Source of the DNA: an uncultured Archangium sp. | Lineage (GTDB): Bacteria; Myxococcota; Myxococcia; Myxococcales; Myxococcaceae | Length of the DNA: 64,000 bases | NCBI GenBank assembly: GCA_903905455.1 | Contig: CAIVGN010000129.1 | Location: 31,600-95,599 of the forward strand | Reading direction: 5' to 3' | Shown: piece after piece, positions 39,208-49,376 of the stretch | Layout: every line of letters begins with the position of its first letter | How positions within the stretch are numbered: the first letter of the stretch is position 1 | Position numbers and translations under genes: made by a program | The notes under the pieces: generated by a model | The model's input: only the letters and a program-made list of their open reading frames with translations | Databases searched by the model: none | What the model was told of the DNA's origin: nothing

Positions 39208-40449
39208 TCAAGGCGCCTTCGCCCCGATGTCCTCGCGGAAGTGACGGCCGCGCCAGGTCAACCGGCCCGCCAGCGCCACGGCGCGGGCCTTCGCCTCGGC
39301 CACGCTCGCCCCGCGCGCGCACGCGGTCAGCACGCGGCCACCGGAGGTCACCAGGATCGAGCCCTCGCGCCGGGTGCCGGCGTGGAAGATCAGCTCGTCG
39401 GCGCCCTCTTCGACCAGCGTGATGGCGTCGCCCAGCTTCGGAGCGTCGGGGTACCCCTCGGCCGCGAGCACCACGCCCACCGAGGCGCCGGGCTTCTGTC
39501 GCAGCGGCCGGGCGGTGAGCTCGCCGCGGGCGCAGTCACGCAGCAGCGCCGCGAGGTCCTCGTCGAGCTGCATCATCAACACCTGGGTCTCGGGATCGCC
39601 CAGGCGGGCGTTGAACTCCAGCACCCGGGGGCCGGCGGGCGTCAGCATCAGGCCCGCGTAGAGCGCCCCGCGGAAGACACAGCCGCGGCGCTCGAGCTCG
39701 GCCAGGGTCGGCGCCATCACCGACTGGCCGATGGCCTCGAGCTGCGCGTCGCTCAGGAAGTTCGCCGGGGCGTAGGCGCCCATGCCCCCGGTGTTCGGCC
39801 CCAGGTCTCCCGCGAAGACCCGCTTGTGATCCTGCGAGGGCGCGAGCAGCACGAAGCGCGAGCCGTCACACAGGGCCATCACCGAGAGCTCGGGGCCGGT
39901 GAGCAACTCCTCGAGGAGAATGGTCTGCCCAGCGGGCAAGGCCCCCAGCGCGCGGCAGGCCTCGGCGGCTTCTTCGCCCGAAGAGGCGACGACCACGCCC
40001 TTCCCCGCGGCCAGCCCGTCGGCCTTCACCACCACCGGGCCCCAGGACAGGGCACGCTGCGCCGCGGCGGCGGCGTCGGTGAAGAGCTCGTAGCGCGCCG
40101 TGGGCACGCCTGCGGCGAGCATGATCTCCTTGGCGAAGGCCTTGCTGCCCTCGATGCGCGCGCCGGCCGCGTCGGGCCCGAACACGTCGACCCCGGCGGC
40201 CCGCAGGGCATCGGCCACGCCCGCGACCAGGGGCGCCTCGGGGCCCACCACCACCAGGTCGATGCCGCGCGCCTTCGCCAGGGCGAGCACCGCCGCGGGG
40301 TTGGTGATCTCGAGGGGCACGCACTCGGCGATGGCCGCGATGCCGGGGTTCCCCGGGGCGACGAGCAGCGACGAGACCAGCGGGCTCTGCTGGAGCTTCC
40401 AGGCGAGCGCGTGCTCGCGCCCACCACCACCGAGGAGGAGCAGCTTCAC
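39208..40449 (-). CDS. purD: Phosphoribosylamine-glycine ligase
   Basis: 413-residue ATP-grasp ligase, second step of de novo purine synthesis. It begins VKLLLLGGGGREHALAWKL, the standard PurD N-terminus. It also shows LVVVGPEAPLVAGVAD, VVKADGLAAGKGVVV and VLEFNARLGDPETQ. It starts at the GTG overlapping the stop of the large zinc-ribbon protein (GTGA). Further upstream in-frame codons belong to that gene's other frame. Confidence 0.96.
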   Translation of the reverse strand: MKLLLLGGGGREHALAWKLQQSPLVSSLLVAPGNPGIAAIAECVPLEITNPAAVLALAKARGIDLVVVGPEAPLVAGVADALRAAGVDVFGPDAAGARIEGSKAFAKEIMLAAGVPTARYELFTDAAAAAQRALSWGPVVVKADGLAAGKGVVVASSGEEAAEACRALGALPAGQTILLEELLTGPELSVMALCDGSRFVLLAPSQDHKRVFAGDLGPNTGGMGAYAPANFLSDAQLEAIGQSVMAPTLAELERRGCVFRGALYAGLMLTPAGPRVLEFNARLGDPETQVLMMQLDEDLAALLRDCARGELTARPLRQKPGASVGVVLAAEGYPDAPKLGDAITLVEEGADELIFHAGTRREGSILVTSGGRVLTACARGASVAEAKARAVALAGRLTWRGRHFREDIGAKAP

Positions 40450-43400
40450 AGCTGGTGCTTGTACAGGACCCGCTTGGCGTCCCGGTAGAGCGGATCGGTG
40501 AGCAGCACGGAGGTGAGGATGCGGCGGGCCTCTTCGCCGTTCTTCTGGCCGGCCTCGGCGTCGCCGACGATCACCCGCGGGCCGAGCAGCTGCGGCGCGA
40601 GGCGCTGCGCCTGCTGGGCCGAGACCTTGCCCAGGTCGATCTTGTTCGCCGCGACGTAGGCCTGGGCCTGGGCGAACCACGAGTTGGCGTTGGTCTTGGT
40701 GGCGTCGATGCCGCGCGCGGCGAGCTTGAGCGCCCCGCCGGCGTCCTTGCGCCGGGTGGCGATCATCGCCCGGTACGCATAGGCGTCGGCGTTCTTGGCG
40801 TCGATCGCGGTGACCTTGAGCATGTCCTTGTCGGCGGCGGCGAGGTCTTCCGAGAACCAGGCCACGAGGCCTTCACACAGCGCCGGGCTCGGGTCTTCGT
40901 CCGCGTCGGCGACCAGGCCGGCGTACGCCCCGACGGCCACCTTGAGCAGGTCCGCCGGGCGCACGTACAGCGGCGTCAGCGAAGGCACCGGCCGGGTGTT
41001 GGGGTCGGCGCGCAGGCCGCGACGCAGGCAGAACTCCCAGGCCTTGCCCGCCTTCTTCGCCTTCGCCGCGGCGGCGCCGGCGAGGAAGATGGCGTCGACG
41101 CGGCGCGGGTCGGCCTCGGCCGTCGAAGCCAGGGTCTGGATCGCGTCGTCGAGCCGGTTCTCGGAGATGAGCAGCCGGCCCTCGAGGGTGGCCTCGAGGT
41201 ACTTGTCGCCGAGCTTGCCCTTGAGGCCGTCGAGCTCCATGCGCGCCGACGAGGCGACGCCCTTGTCGAGCAGGATGAGGAACTTCTGCAGCCGGGCGGG
41301 GGTGGAGTCGGCGTTGAACTCGAGGGCCCCTTCGATGCTGGTCATCGCCTTGTCGAGATCACCCTGCATGCGCTGGATGGCCGCGAGGTGCACCAGGGCA
41401 TCGGCCTTGTCGCCCTTGGCGATCTCCGGGTCGTCGATGAGGGCGGTCAGATCGGCCGAGGCGCCCGGGAGATCACCCAGGTGCTGGTAGGCGAGGATCG
41501 CCAGGCCCAGACGGGGACGGCCGGCGCGCGGGGCGGCGGCCTTCGCGCTCTCGAGCACCTTCTTGGCCTTCGCCACCTCGCCCACGTCGAGCAGCAGGCG
41601 CGCGAGCTCTTCGGCGGCTTCCCACTGGTCGGCGTCGAGCTCGAGGCGACGCTCGAGGGCCCGCGTGGCTTCCTTGTAGTTGCCCTGGATCGCGGCCAGC
41701 TGCGCCTGGAAGAAGTAGGCGCGCTTGAGCTTGGGGTCGATGGCGAGGGCCTCGCGGAAGCTCTGCGCGGCCTGCTGCGGGTTCTTGGTCAGCACCGTCT
41801 GGCCGATGGCCAGGGCCGCGAGGGCCTTGTCGTTGGCGCTCTGGCTGTTGAGGCCCCGCTCGGCGAGCACCTTGATGTCGTTGGGGTTGCCGTTGCGGGC
41901 GATGAGGAAGTGCGAGTGCGCCACGAAGACCCGGAGGTCACCGCTGCGCTGCTCGGAGGCGGCGAGCATCGACTCGGCGCCCTTCGCCGTCGGCTCGTCG
42001 ATCTTCCCGGGCTTGCCAAAGGCGAGCGCCAGCACCCAGCCGGCGAGCGCGCGATCGTTCGAGGGGTCGAGCACCAGGGCCTGCTCGAAGGACTCCTCGG
42101 CGTCGAGGTAGCTCAGCGTGGTGTCCTTCGCGAGCAACCCCTCGCCCTCGTCGACCAGCTGCGAAGCCGACGCGCCCTCGAGATCGGGGTACTTCATGCG
42201 CCACTGCTGCACGATCGACTCGACGGGCCGCGCCCCACCGGTCCCACCGCTCGGCTTGACCACCAACGGCGGCGGCTTGGTGTTCCAGGGCTTCTTGACG
42301 GCGAGGACCGCGCCGATGGCCAGCACCGCGACGACGCCGACGGCGATGCCGACGCTCTTGCCACGGCCCAGGCCACGGCCGCTGTCTTCGCGCATCGCGC
42401 CGCGGAAGTTGGTGAGCTCGCCGGCGGAGATGGGCGTGGAGGCTGACGGAAACAGCGGCACCGCCCGGGGGGCCGCGGGCATCGCGGGCGCCTGGCTGGG
42501 GAACGGGCTGTCATTCGACGCCGCCTCGGCGGTCTTGTTGCGGCACTCGTCGCAGACGCCGAGCGCCTGGTCGAAGGGGTCCGTCATCTCCTTGCCGCAG
42601 GTGCGGCACTTCACGCCGACGATCTGCGCCCGGTCGGTGGCCGCCTGGGCCGACGCGTTGGGCGGCCGGCCGGGGAAGCTGGGCGGCGGAGGCGGCGGCG
42701 GGCGCGGCGTGGAGGCCCGTGCCGCAGGCGCCGCGGGAGGCGGCACCGGCGCGCCGAGATCGAGGCCCCCGTCACCGAAGGGCGACGACGAGGAGGACGT
42801 GGCGGCCCCGGGAGGCGCCCCGAAGTCGAAGGGGTTCTCGGCGGCGGCGCCGGAGGGCCCCGGCGCGGCGGCGGCGAAGTCGAAGGGGCTTGCCTCGGGC
42901 TCCGGGGGCGGCGCGCCGAAGTCGAAGGGCGACGGGGCCGCAGCGGCACGGGCGGGCGCGGCAGGGGGCGCACCGAAATCGAAGGGCGACGGGGCCGCAG
43001 GCGCACGCGTGGGCGCAGGAGGAGGCGGCGCGCCGAAATCAAACGGCGACGGCGCGGCTGCGGGCGCGCGCTGGGCCGACGCCGGAGGGGCCGCGGGCGG
43101 GGGAGAGACGAAGTCGAACGGCGATGGAGCCGGGCCCGCCCCGGGGCTGGTGGGCGCCGCGAAGTCGAAGGGCGAGGTGCCCGGAGGCGCGGTGGGCGCG
43201 GTCTGCCCGAAGTGGAGCCCCGAGCTCCCCGAGGCCGGAGGAGGCGCAGCGCCGGGGCCGCCCATGTCGAAGAGGAACGGCGACGGCGCACCCGGGTTGG
43301 TGCCGGACGCCGACGGGTCGGCCGCGGCGCCCCCCCCCTCGTCCTTCTTCACCAGCTGGAGATGACGGCAGCGCGGGCACTGGGCGCGCACGCCCTTGGG

Positions 43401-43460
43401 GGTGACGAACTTGTCGTCGATGGCGTAGGCGGCGGAACACTTCTGGCAAACGATGCGCAT
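40446..43460 (-). CDS. Zinc-ribbon, SPFDF-repeat and TPR transmembrane protein
   Basis: 1004 residues, multi-domain, function unknown. Residues 1-38 are an MJ0042-type zinc ribbon (CQKC...CPRC). Residues about 95-210 are Pro/Ala-rich with seven copies of S/N-PFDF. A second CxxC...CxxC ribbon lies near 283-306 (CRTCGKEM...CDEC). A TM helix is at about 366-388. Residues 430-1004 are TPR repeats, expected in the periplasm. Such layouts in myxobacteria are linked to motility or envelope scaffolds (analogy only). It lies four bases after purH and overlaps purD. Confidence 0.85.
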   Translation of the reverse strand: MRIVCQKCSAAYAIDDKFVTPKGVRAQCPRCRHLQLVKKDEGGGAAADPSASGTNPGAPSPFLFDMGGPGAAPPPASGSSGLHFGQTAPTAPPGTSPFDFAAPTSPGAGPAPSPFDFVSPPPAAPPASAQRAPAAAPSPFDFGAPPPPAPTRAPAAPSPFDFGAPPAAPARAAAAPSPFDFGAPPPEPEASPFDFAAAAPGPSGAAAENPFDFGAPPGAATSSSSSPFGDGGLDLGAPVPPPAAPAARASTPRPPPPPPPSFPGRPPNASAQAATDRAQIVGVKCRTCGKEMTDPFDQALGVCDECRNKTAEAASNDSPFPSQAPAMPAAPRAVPLFPSASTPISAGELTNFRGAMREDSGRGLGRGKSVGIAVGVVAVLAIGAVLAVKKPWNTKPPPLVVKPSGGTGGARPVESIVQQWRMKYPDLEGASASQLVDEGEGLLAKDTTLSYLDAEESFEQALVLDPSNDRALAGWVLALAFGKPGKIDEPTAKGAESMLAASEQRSGDLRVFVAHSHFLIARNGNPNDIKVLAERGLNSQSANDKALAALAIGQTVLTKNPQQAAQSFREALAIDPKLKRAYFFQAQLAAIQGNYKEATRALERRLELDADQWEAAEELARLLLDVGEVAKAKKVLESAKAAAPRAGRPRLGLAILAYQHLGDLPGASADLTALIDDPEIAKGDKADALVHLAAIQRMQGDLDKAMTSIEGALEFNADSTPARLQKFLILLDKGVASSARMELDGLKGKLGDKYLEATLEGRLLISENRLDDAIQTLASTAEADPRRVDAIFLAGAAAAKAKKAGKAWEFCLRRGLRADPNTRPVPSLTPLYVRPADLLKVAVGAYAGLVADADEDPSPALCEGLVAWFSEDLAAADKDMLKVTAIDAKNADAYAYRAMIATRRKDAGGALKLAARGIDATKTNANSWFAQAQAYVAANKIDLGKVSAQQAQRLAPQLLGPRVIVGDAEAGQKNGEEARRILTSVLLTDPLYRDAKRVLYKHQL

Positions 43461-43464
43461 GGGC

Positions 43465-45009
43465 TCAGTGTCGGAAGTGGCGAATGCCAGTGAAGATCAT
43501 GGACAACCCGTGCTCGTCGGCGGCGGCGATCACCTCGGCGTCACGCACCGAGCCGCCCGGCTGCACCACGCAACCGGCTCCTGCGGCCGCGAGCGCATCG
43601 AGCCCGTCGCGGAATGGGAAGAAGGCGTCTGAAGCCACCGCGCTCCCTTGCAGACGCGCACCACCGCGCATCGCGGCAATCTTCACCGAATCGACCCGGC
43701 TTGTCTGCCCTCCTGCCTGCGCGAGCAGCTCGCGGGGCCCGGCGAAGACGATGGCGTTCGACTTGACGTGCTTGCAGACCTTCCACGCGAAGCGGAGCGC
43801 CTCGAGCTCGGTCGGCGTCGGCTGGCGCCGGGTGACCACCTTCCACTCGGTCACCGGCTCGATGGCGTCGCGGTCCATCAGCAAGAGCCCGCCGGAGACG
43901 CTGCGCGCGTCGAGCTGGGCCCGGGGCCGGGCGGTGGGGCTCCCGAGCGACGGCCCGGCGGACAGGAGGCGGAGGTTCTTCTTGGCCGCGAGCACCTCGA
44001 GGGCGGCGGCGCTGTAGCCCGGGGCGACGACGGCCTCGAGGAAGGTCTCGGCCAGGGCCTTCGCGGTGGGCACGTCGACCTCGCGGTTGAGGGCAATGAT
44101 GCCACCGAAGGCGGAGGTCTCGTCGATGGCCCGGGCACGTCGGTAGGCAGACTCGAGCGAGTCGTCGACGGCCACACCGCACGGGGTGTTGTGCTTGATG
44201 ACCACGGCCGCGGGCTGATCGGTGAACTCGAGCACCAGGCCCAGCGCGGCGTCGAGATCGAGGATGTTGTTGTACGAGAGTTCCTTTCCCTGGAGCACCT
44301 CGCTGAAGGCCACGGTGGGCTCGGCCGGCGCGCGGTATTCGCGGTAGAAGGCGCCGCGCTGGTGCGGGTTCTCCCCGTAGCGCAGGCCCTGGGCCTTCAC
44401 GAACGGGAGCGAGAGCGTGTCGGGGAAGGTCTCGCCCTCCTGCTCCGAGAACCAGGCGGCGACGGCCGCGTCGTAGGCGGCGGTGTGCGCGAAGGCCTTG
44501 CGCTGCAGCCCGCGGCGGGTCTTCTCGCTGACGGCCTTCGTGGCCTCGAGCTCGGCGAGCACGCCCTCGTAGTCAGCGGGGTCGACGACGATGGTGACGA
44601 AGGCCGCGTTCTTCGCCGACGCGCGCACCATGGCCGGTCCGCCGATGTCGATCTGCTCGATGGTGTCGTCGCGGGAGGCACCCTTGGCGACGGTCTCGCG
44701 GAAGGGGTAGAGGTTCACCGCGACCAGCGAGATGGGCTCGATGCCGTGGCTGGCCATTTCGCGCGCGTCACTCTCCAGGGAGGGCCGGCCGAGGATGCCG
44801 CCGTGGATCTTCGGGTGCAGCGTCTTGACGCGCCCGCCGAGGATCTCCGGGCTGCCGGTGTGCTCCGAGACCTTGGTGGCAGGCACCCCGGCGGCCTTCA
44901 GCGCCTCGAGCGTCCCGCCAGTGGAGAGCAACGTGTAACCGCAGCGGACCAGCCCCTGGGCAAAAGGGACCAGGCCACGCTTGTCCGACACCGAGAGCAG
45001 AGCGAGCAC
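43465..45009 (-). CDS. purH: Bifunctional AICAR transformylase/IMP cyclohydrolase
   Basis: 514-residue enzyme for the last two steps of IMP synthesis. The N-terminal MGS-like cyclohydrolase domain ([33 protein letters not shown]) is followed by the transformylase domain ([35 protein letters not shown]). Length and domain order are standard. It heads a minus-strand unit of five closely spaced genes down to lptG. Confidence 0.97.
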   Translation of the reverse strand: MLALLSVSDKRGLVPFAQGLVRCGYTLLSTGGTLEALKAAGVPATKVSEHTGSPEILGGRVKTLHPKIHGGILGRPSLESDAREMASHGIEPISLVAVNLYPFRETVAKGASRDDTIEQIDIGGPAMVRASAKNAAFVTIVVDPADYEGVLAELEATKAVSEKTRRGLQRKAFAHTAAYDAAVAAWFSEQEGETFPDTLSLPFVKAQGLRYGENPHQRGAFYREYRAPAEPTVAFSEVLQGKELSYNNILDLDAALGLVLEFTDQPAAVVIKHNTPCGVAVDDSLESAYRRARAIDETSAFGGIIALNREVDVPTAKALAETFLEAVVAPGYSAAALEVLAAKKNLRLLSAGPSLGSPTARPRAQLDARSVSGGLLLMDRDAIEPVTEWKVVTRRQPTPTELEALRFAWKVCKHVKSNAIVFAGPRELLAQAGGQTSRVDSVKIAAMRGGARLQGSAVASDAFFPFRDGLDALAAAGAGCVVQPGGSVRDAEVIAAADEHGLSMIFTGIRHFRH

Positions 45010-45100
45010 GACGTGGCCGTACCAACCACGTCTGGAGGGGTCAACGAATCGCTCCCGACTTCCGCGCCACGAGAAAGGTGCGCGGAGGTGGGCGACGGAC

Positions 45101-45586
<486 letters not shown>

Positions 45587-45625
45587 CGTCATCATCCCCT
45601 CCTTCAAAGGTACGGCCCGACTGCT

Positions 45626-46177
45626 TCAAAACTGGCTGAGGTCTGCCCCGGGCCGCGCCGTCACGGCGCTCCCGAGATGAGAGATCTCGTGCATCAGCTC
45701 CCGCACCTGGACCCGCAATGCGCGGAGCCGGGACGTGAGTTCCTTCTTGCTGCGCTCGGCGAGCAGCTTGCCGTCGAGGTGCCGCTCGTACCCGTCGAAC
45801 ACGTGCGTCAGCTCGTTGTTCGCGAGATCGATGTGGTTCTTGAAGACCACGAACGAGGCCTTGATGTCCTCGAGGGTCAGGCCCTGGGCCATCATCTGGC
45901 GGATGGCGTTCATGCGCCGCACCGCGGAGACCGGGTAGAGCCCCTGGCTGCCCTGGTGCTTGCCCTTCTTGCCCACGCGGCGGCTGCGCGGCAGCAGCCC
46001 GGCCTGCACGTACTTGCGGAAGGTGGCCTCTGAGAGGCGCACGCCCTTGGCCGCGAAGAGGTCGACGATCACGCCGACGGGCAGTCCCTGCGCGTACTCG
46101 CGCTCGATCCGCTCAATCTCCTCCGGCCGAAGAAGCTCCATGAAGAGTGACCCGTGCGGTGCTTCGAGGGATGCCAT
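45626..46177 (-). CDS. MerR-family transcriptional regulator
   Basis: 183 residues. A MerR-type winged HTH lies at about residues 35-100 ([48 protein letters not shown]), followed by a coiled-coil dimerisation helix to the C-terminus. The HTH is preceded by about 30 extra residues that include [17 protein letters not shown]. No cysteine or cobalamin ligand pocket is visible. It starts 60 bases from a perfect inverted repeat, probably its operator, and is followed after 39 bases by the sigma-like gene. Confidence 0.82.
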   Translation of the reverse strand: MASLEAPHGSLFMELLRPEEIERIEREYAQGLPVGVIVDLFAAKGVRLSEATFRKYVQAGLLPRSRRVGKKGKHQGSQGLYPVSAVRRMNAIRQMMAQGLTLEDIKASFVVFKNHIDLANNELTHVFDGYERHLDGKLLAERSKKELTSRLRALRVQVRELMHEISHLGSAVTARPGADLSQF

Positions 46178-46237
46178 TGCAACTGCCCCACTCAATGGCG
46201 GCGCATGAGTAGCAGCTATTAAAGGGAGGTGTCAACG

Positions 46238-46265
46238 GCGATCGTGACATTTTGATCACGATCGC
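46238..46265. promoter_or_regulatory. Inverted repeat upstream of the merR gene
   Basis: GCGATCGTGA (46238-46247) is mirrored exactly by TCACGATCGC (46256-46265) with an 8-base AT-rich centre. Immediately nearer the gene, on the minus strand, is TTGACA at 46235-46230. The dyad just upstream of a -35 fits an activator or autoregulatory site, plausibly for the MerR protein itself. The rest of the 230-base gap to 46427 shows nothing clear. Confidence 0.6.
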
Positions 46266-46427
46266 GACAGCCCTCCGAGCGAATGCAGGTCGACCGTCCG
46301 AAGCCAGGTCAGGCAGGAGGATCAGCCGACCGATTCCAGGACAGGCCCTTGTTCGGCAGATCAGGACACCCGCGCAAGCGATCGAGATCGCTGTGTTCTT
46401 CGGGAAATCCTGATCGCAGCCGTCAGC

Positions 46428-47009
46428 TCAGCGCTTGATCCACTGCACCGAAGGCGCGGGCGGCCGGTGGGTCAACAGGGCTTCGACCAGGGCCTCGGGC
46501 TCGGCGCGGACCAGCAAGACGTCTTTCAACCCGCCGGGAATGAAGCCGCGTTGAAGTCCCCCGCTGATCCACTCCAGCAGCGGCGCGTAGTAGCCGTCGA
46601 CGTCGAGGAGCCCGATGGGCTTGTGGTGCAGGCCGAGCTGGGCGCCGGTGAGCATGTCGAAGAGCTCGTCCATGGTGCCGAAGCCGCCGGGCAACGCGAC
46701 GAAGGCGTCGGCGCGCTCGGCCATCATCGCCTTGCGCTCGTACATGGTGTCGACGACGTGGTGCTCGGACAGCTCGGGGTGAGCGAACTCCTGGCGCGCG
46801 AGGCCCCGGGGAACGACGCCGACGATCTGCCGGCCCCCGGCGAGCACCGCGTCGGCCACCGCGCCCATCAAGCCGTGCTGCGCGCCGCCGTACACCAGGT
46901 CGAGCCCGTGGCTGGCCAACGCCCGCCCGAAGCCGGTCGCGGCCTCGCGGTAGAGGGGGCGGTCCCCGTCTTTCGAGCCGCAGAAGACACAGACGCGCTG
47001 CACGGCCAT
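46428..47009 (-). CDS. LOG family phosphoribohydrolase (cytokinin riboside 5'-monophosphate type)
   Basis: 193 residues, Rossmann-like lysine-decarboxylase-lookalike family that hydrolyses nucleoside monophosphates to base and ribose-5-phosphate. Start MAVQRVCVFCGS, then YGGAQHGLMGAVADAVLAGG. The signature MYERKAMMAERADAFVALPGGFGTMDELFD contains the PGGxGTxxE motif. Its ATG overlaps the nadB stop (TGATG). Bacterial roles include nucleotide salvage. Confidence 0.92.
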   Translation of the reverse strand: MAVQRVCVFCGSKDGDRPLYREAATGFGRALASHGLDLVYGGAQHGLMGAVADAVLAGGRQIVGVVPRGLARQEFAHPELSEHHVVDTMYERKAMMAERADAFVALPGGFGTMDELFDMLTGAQLGLHHKPIGLLDVDGYYAPLLEWISGGLQRGFIPGGLKDVLLVRAEPEALVEALLTHRPPAPSVQWIKR

Positions 47010-48598
47010 CAGAGTTCCCGCTGCACGACGGTGTCGTGGAGCCAGTGCGCGTCGTCGGAGGCGGGGAAGTCGAGGGTGTAGTGGAGCCCGCGGCTCTCCT
47101 TGCGGCGCGAGGCGCACTCCACGATGAGGAAGGCCACGTCGGCGATGTTGCGCAGCTCGACCACGTCGCGCGTGACCTGGGTGTCCCAGTAGTACTGGCG
47201 GATCTCGTCGCGGAGCATGTCGAGGCGGCGGCGGGCCCGGTCGAGGCGCTTGCCGGTGCGGACGATGCCCACGTAGTTCCACATCAGCCGGCGGATCTCT
47301 TCCCAGTTCTGGCTGACCACCACGCGCTCGTCGGAGGTCACCGCGTTGCCCGAGTCCCACTCGCGGACGTCACGCTTCTGCACGCCGATGGACTTCACCT
47401 CTTGCGCGCACACGTCGACCGCGCGGTGGCCGAAGACGAGGCCCTCGAGCAGCGAGTTCGACGCGAGGCGGTTGGCGCCGTGGAGCCCGGTGCAGCTGAC
47501 CTCGCCGATGGCGAAGAGGCCGGGCACCGAGGTGCGCCCGAAGGCGTCGGTCACCACGCCGCCGCACATGAAGTGGGCCGCGGGCACGACGGGGATGGGC
47601 TGCACGGCCATGTCGATGCCGAACTCGCGGCACGTGGCGTAGATGTTGGGGAACCGCTCCACGAGGTAGCTCTTGCCCAGGTGGGTCATGTCGAGGTGCA
47701 CGCACTCGTCGCCGGTGCGCTTGATCTCCGAGTCGATGGCCCGGGCCACGATGTCTCGGGGCGCGAGCTCCTGGCGCTCGTCGTAGCGCTTCATGAAGCG
47801 CTCCCCGGTCGACTTGACGCGCAGCCGGCCGCCTTCACCGCGCAGGGCCTCGCTGATGAGGAAGTTCTTCGCCTCGGGGTGGAAGAGGCACGTGGGGTGG
47901 AACTGGTAGAACTCCATGTTCGCGATCTTCGCGCCGGCCCGGTACGCCATGGCCACCCCGTCGCCCGTCGCCACGTCGGGGTTCGAGGTGTAGAGGTACA
48001 CCTTGCCCGCCCCGCCGGTCGCCAGCACGGTGACCTTGCCGAGGAAGGTGTCGATGGAGCCGTCGTCGCGCAGCACGTAGCAGCCCAGGCACCGGCCCTT
48101 GGTGGGCCCCGGCGTGCGATCGAGGATGAGGTCGATGGCCGTGGTCTCCTCGAAGAAGTCGATCTTCCCGGTCTCGTCGCAGGCCGCGAGCAGCGCGCGC
48201 TGCACCTCGCGGCCGGTGATGTCGCCGGCGTGCACGATGCGGCGCTTGCTGTGCCCCCCTTCCCGGGTGAGGTCGAACTCGCCGTTCTCCCGGCGGTTGA
48301 AGTCGGCGCCGAAGGCCACCAGCTCCTTGAGGCGCTCGGGGCCCTCGCGCACGGTGATGTCGACGATGTCGCGGTGGTTCAAGCCCGCGCCGGCGATCAT
48401 CGTGTCTTCGTGGTGCTTCTCGAAGCTGTCGTCGGGCGAGAGCACCGCGGCGATGCCCCCCTGCGCGTAGACCGTGTTTCCCTCGGCGCGGCCCCGCTTG
48501 GTGAGCACCCCGACCCGCCCATTCTTGGAGGCCTCGAGCGCGAACGTGAGCCCAGCGACACCACCACCCAGCACGAGGAAGTCGAATTCGCGAACCAT
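47009..48598 (-). CDS. nadB: L-aspartate oxidase
   Basis: 529-residue FAD enzyme making iminoaspartate for quinolinate and NAD synthesis. It has the GGGVAGLTFALEAS dinucleotide motif at the N-terminus. The flavoprotein block KRGRAEGNTVYAQGGIAAVL and HPTCLFHPEAKNFLISEALRGEGG are NadB-type. FAIGEVSCTGLHGANRLASNSLLEGLVFG is also diagnostic. The C-terminal helical domain is present. nadA/nadC are not in the window. Confidence 0.95.
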   Translation of the reverse strand: MVREFDFLVLGGGVAGLTFALEASKNGRVGVLTKRGRAEGNTVYAQGGIAAVLSPDDSFEKHHEDTMIAGAGLNHRDIVDITVREGPERLKELVAFGADFNRRENGEFDLTREGGHSKRRIVHAGDITGREVQRALLAACDETGKIDFFEETTAIDLILDRTPGPTKGRCLGCYVLRDDGSIDTFLGKVTVLATGGAGKVYLYTSNPDVATGDGVAMAYRAGAKIANMEFYQFHPTCLFHPEAKNFLISEALRGEGGRLRVKSTGERFMKRYDERQELAPRDIVARAIDSEIKRTGDECVHLDMTHLGKSYLVERFPNIYATCREFGIDMAVQPIPVVPAAHFMCGGVVTDAFGRTSVPGLFAIGEVSCTGLHGANRLASNSLLEGLVFGHRAVDVCAQEVKSIGVQKRDVREWDSGNAVTSDERVVVSQNWEEIRRLMWNYVGIVRTGKRLDRARRRLDMLRDEIRQYYWDTQVTRDVVELRNIADVAFLIVECASRRKESRGLHYTLDFPASDDAHWLHDTVVQREL

Positions 48599-48716
48599 GG
48601 CGCGTGTTTAACCACCGGCCTTCGCGCGGGTCGAAAAGAACGAAGGGGAAGCGGCGCGCCTCGACGCCAGTTCTTTGCGAGGCCCGACGGATCAGCGGTA
48701 GTGTGCCCCCCGAATA

Positions 48717-49355
48717 ATGCGCTTCAAGCCCGCCATTTTCCTCGCGCTTGCCGTCTCGGTGCCCACCTTTGCCGGGGGCATCTACAAGTACGTCGAAAAG
48801 GACGGCACCATCGTCTACACGAACGTGCCGCCGAAGGGCGCGCAGGCGAGGCAGGCGCGCAAGGTGGAAGGTGACTTTCGCCCCGCCCCCTCCATCGAGC
48901 AGCCCTCGCGCATCACGCAGTACACGCGGCGCTCGCTGGGTGACTTCGACGCGCTCATCGACGAGGCGGCGGTTCGCTACAAGATGCCGCCGGCCCTGGT
49001 GCGCGCGGTGATGCACACCGAGTCGGCCTTCGATCCCAACGCGCTCTCGCAGGTCGGCGCGTCGGGGCTGATGCAGCTGATGCCGATGACCGCGCGCGAC
49101 ATGTACGTGAAGGACATCTTCGACCCGAAGGAGAACATCGAGGGGGGCGTGCGCTACCTGCGCGTGCTGGCCAACGAGTTCGACGGCGACATGGTGAAGA
49201 TGGTCGCGGCCTACAACGCCGGGCCGGAAGCGGTGAAGAAGTACGGGGGCCAGGTGCCGCCCTACCCCGAGACCCAGGCGTACGTGCGCAAGGTGATCTC
49301 GCTCTATTTCCAATACAAATCGCAGGCGCAGGTCGCAGCAGGCGACGAGCGCTAG
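48717..49355 (+). CDS. Lytic transglycosylase with DUF4124 domain
   Basis: 212-residue secreted peptidoglycan lyase. A signal peptide (1-19, ending FAG) is followed by a DUF4124-like segment (GGIYKYVEKDGTIVYTNVPP). The SLT domain from about 78 has catalytic Glu102 in VMHTESAFDP, with SQVGASGLMQLMPMTA and MVAAYNAGPEAVKKYGG. It cleaves glycan strands to 1,6-anhydro products. It is 21 bases before the next gene, so co-transcription is likely. Confidence 0.92.
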   Translation: MRFKPAIFLALAVSVPTFAGGIYKYVEKDGTIVYTNVPPKGAQARQARKVEGDFRPAPSIEQPSRITQYTRRSLGDFDALIDEAAVRYKMPPALVRAVMHTESAFDPNALSQVGASGLMQLMPMTARDMYVKDIFDPKENIEGGVRYLRVLANEFDGDMVKMVAAYNAGPEAVKKYGGQVPPYPETQAYVRKVISLYFQYKSQAQVAAGDER

Positions 49356-49376
49356 CCCCTACCGAAACAGGAACCG

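Noticed and set aside
40455..42446. 663-codon plus-strand frame opposite the TPR protein
   Set aside because: Leu/Gly/Arg-rich shadow of the TPR coding strand.
46330..46427. Second operator or small RNA in the gap downstream of the LOG gene
   Set aside because: Only a short GCGATCGAGATCGC palindrome; no promoter or terminator to support an RNA.
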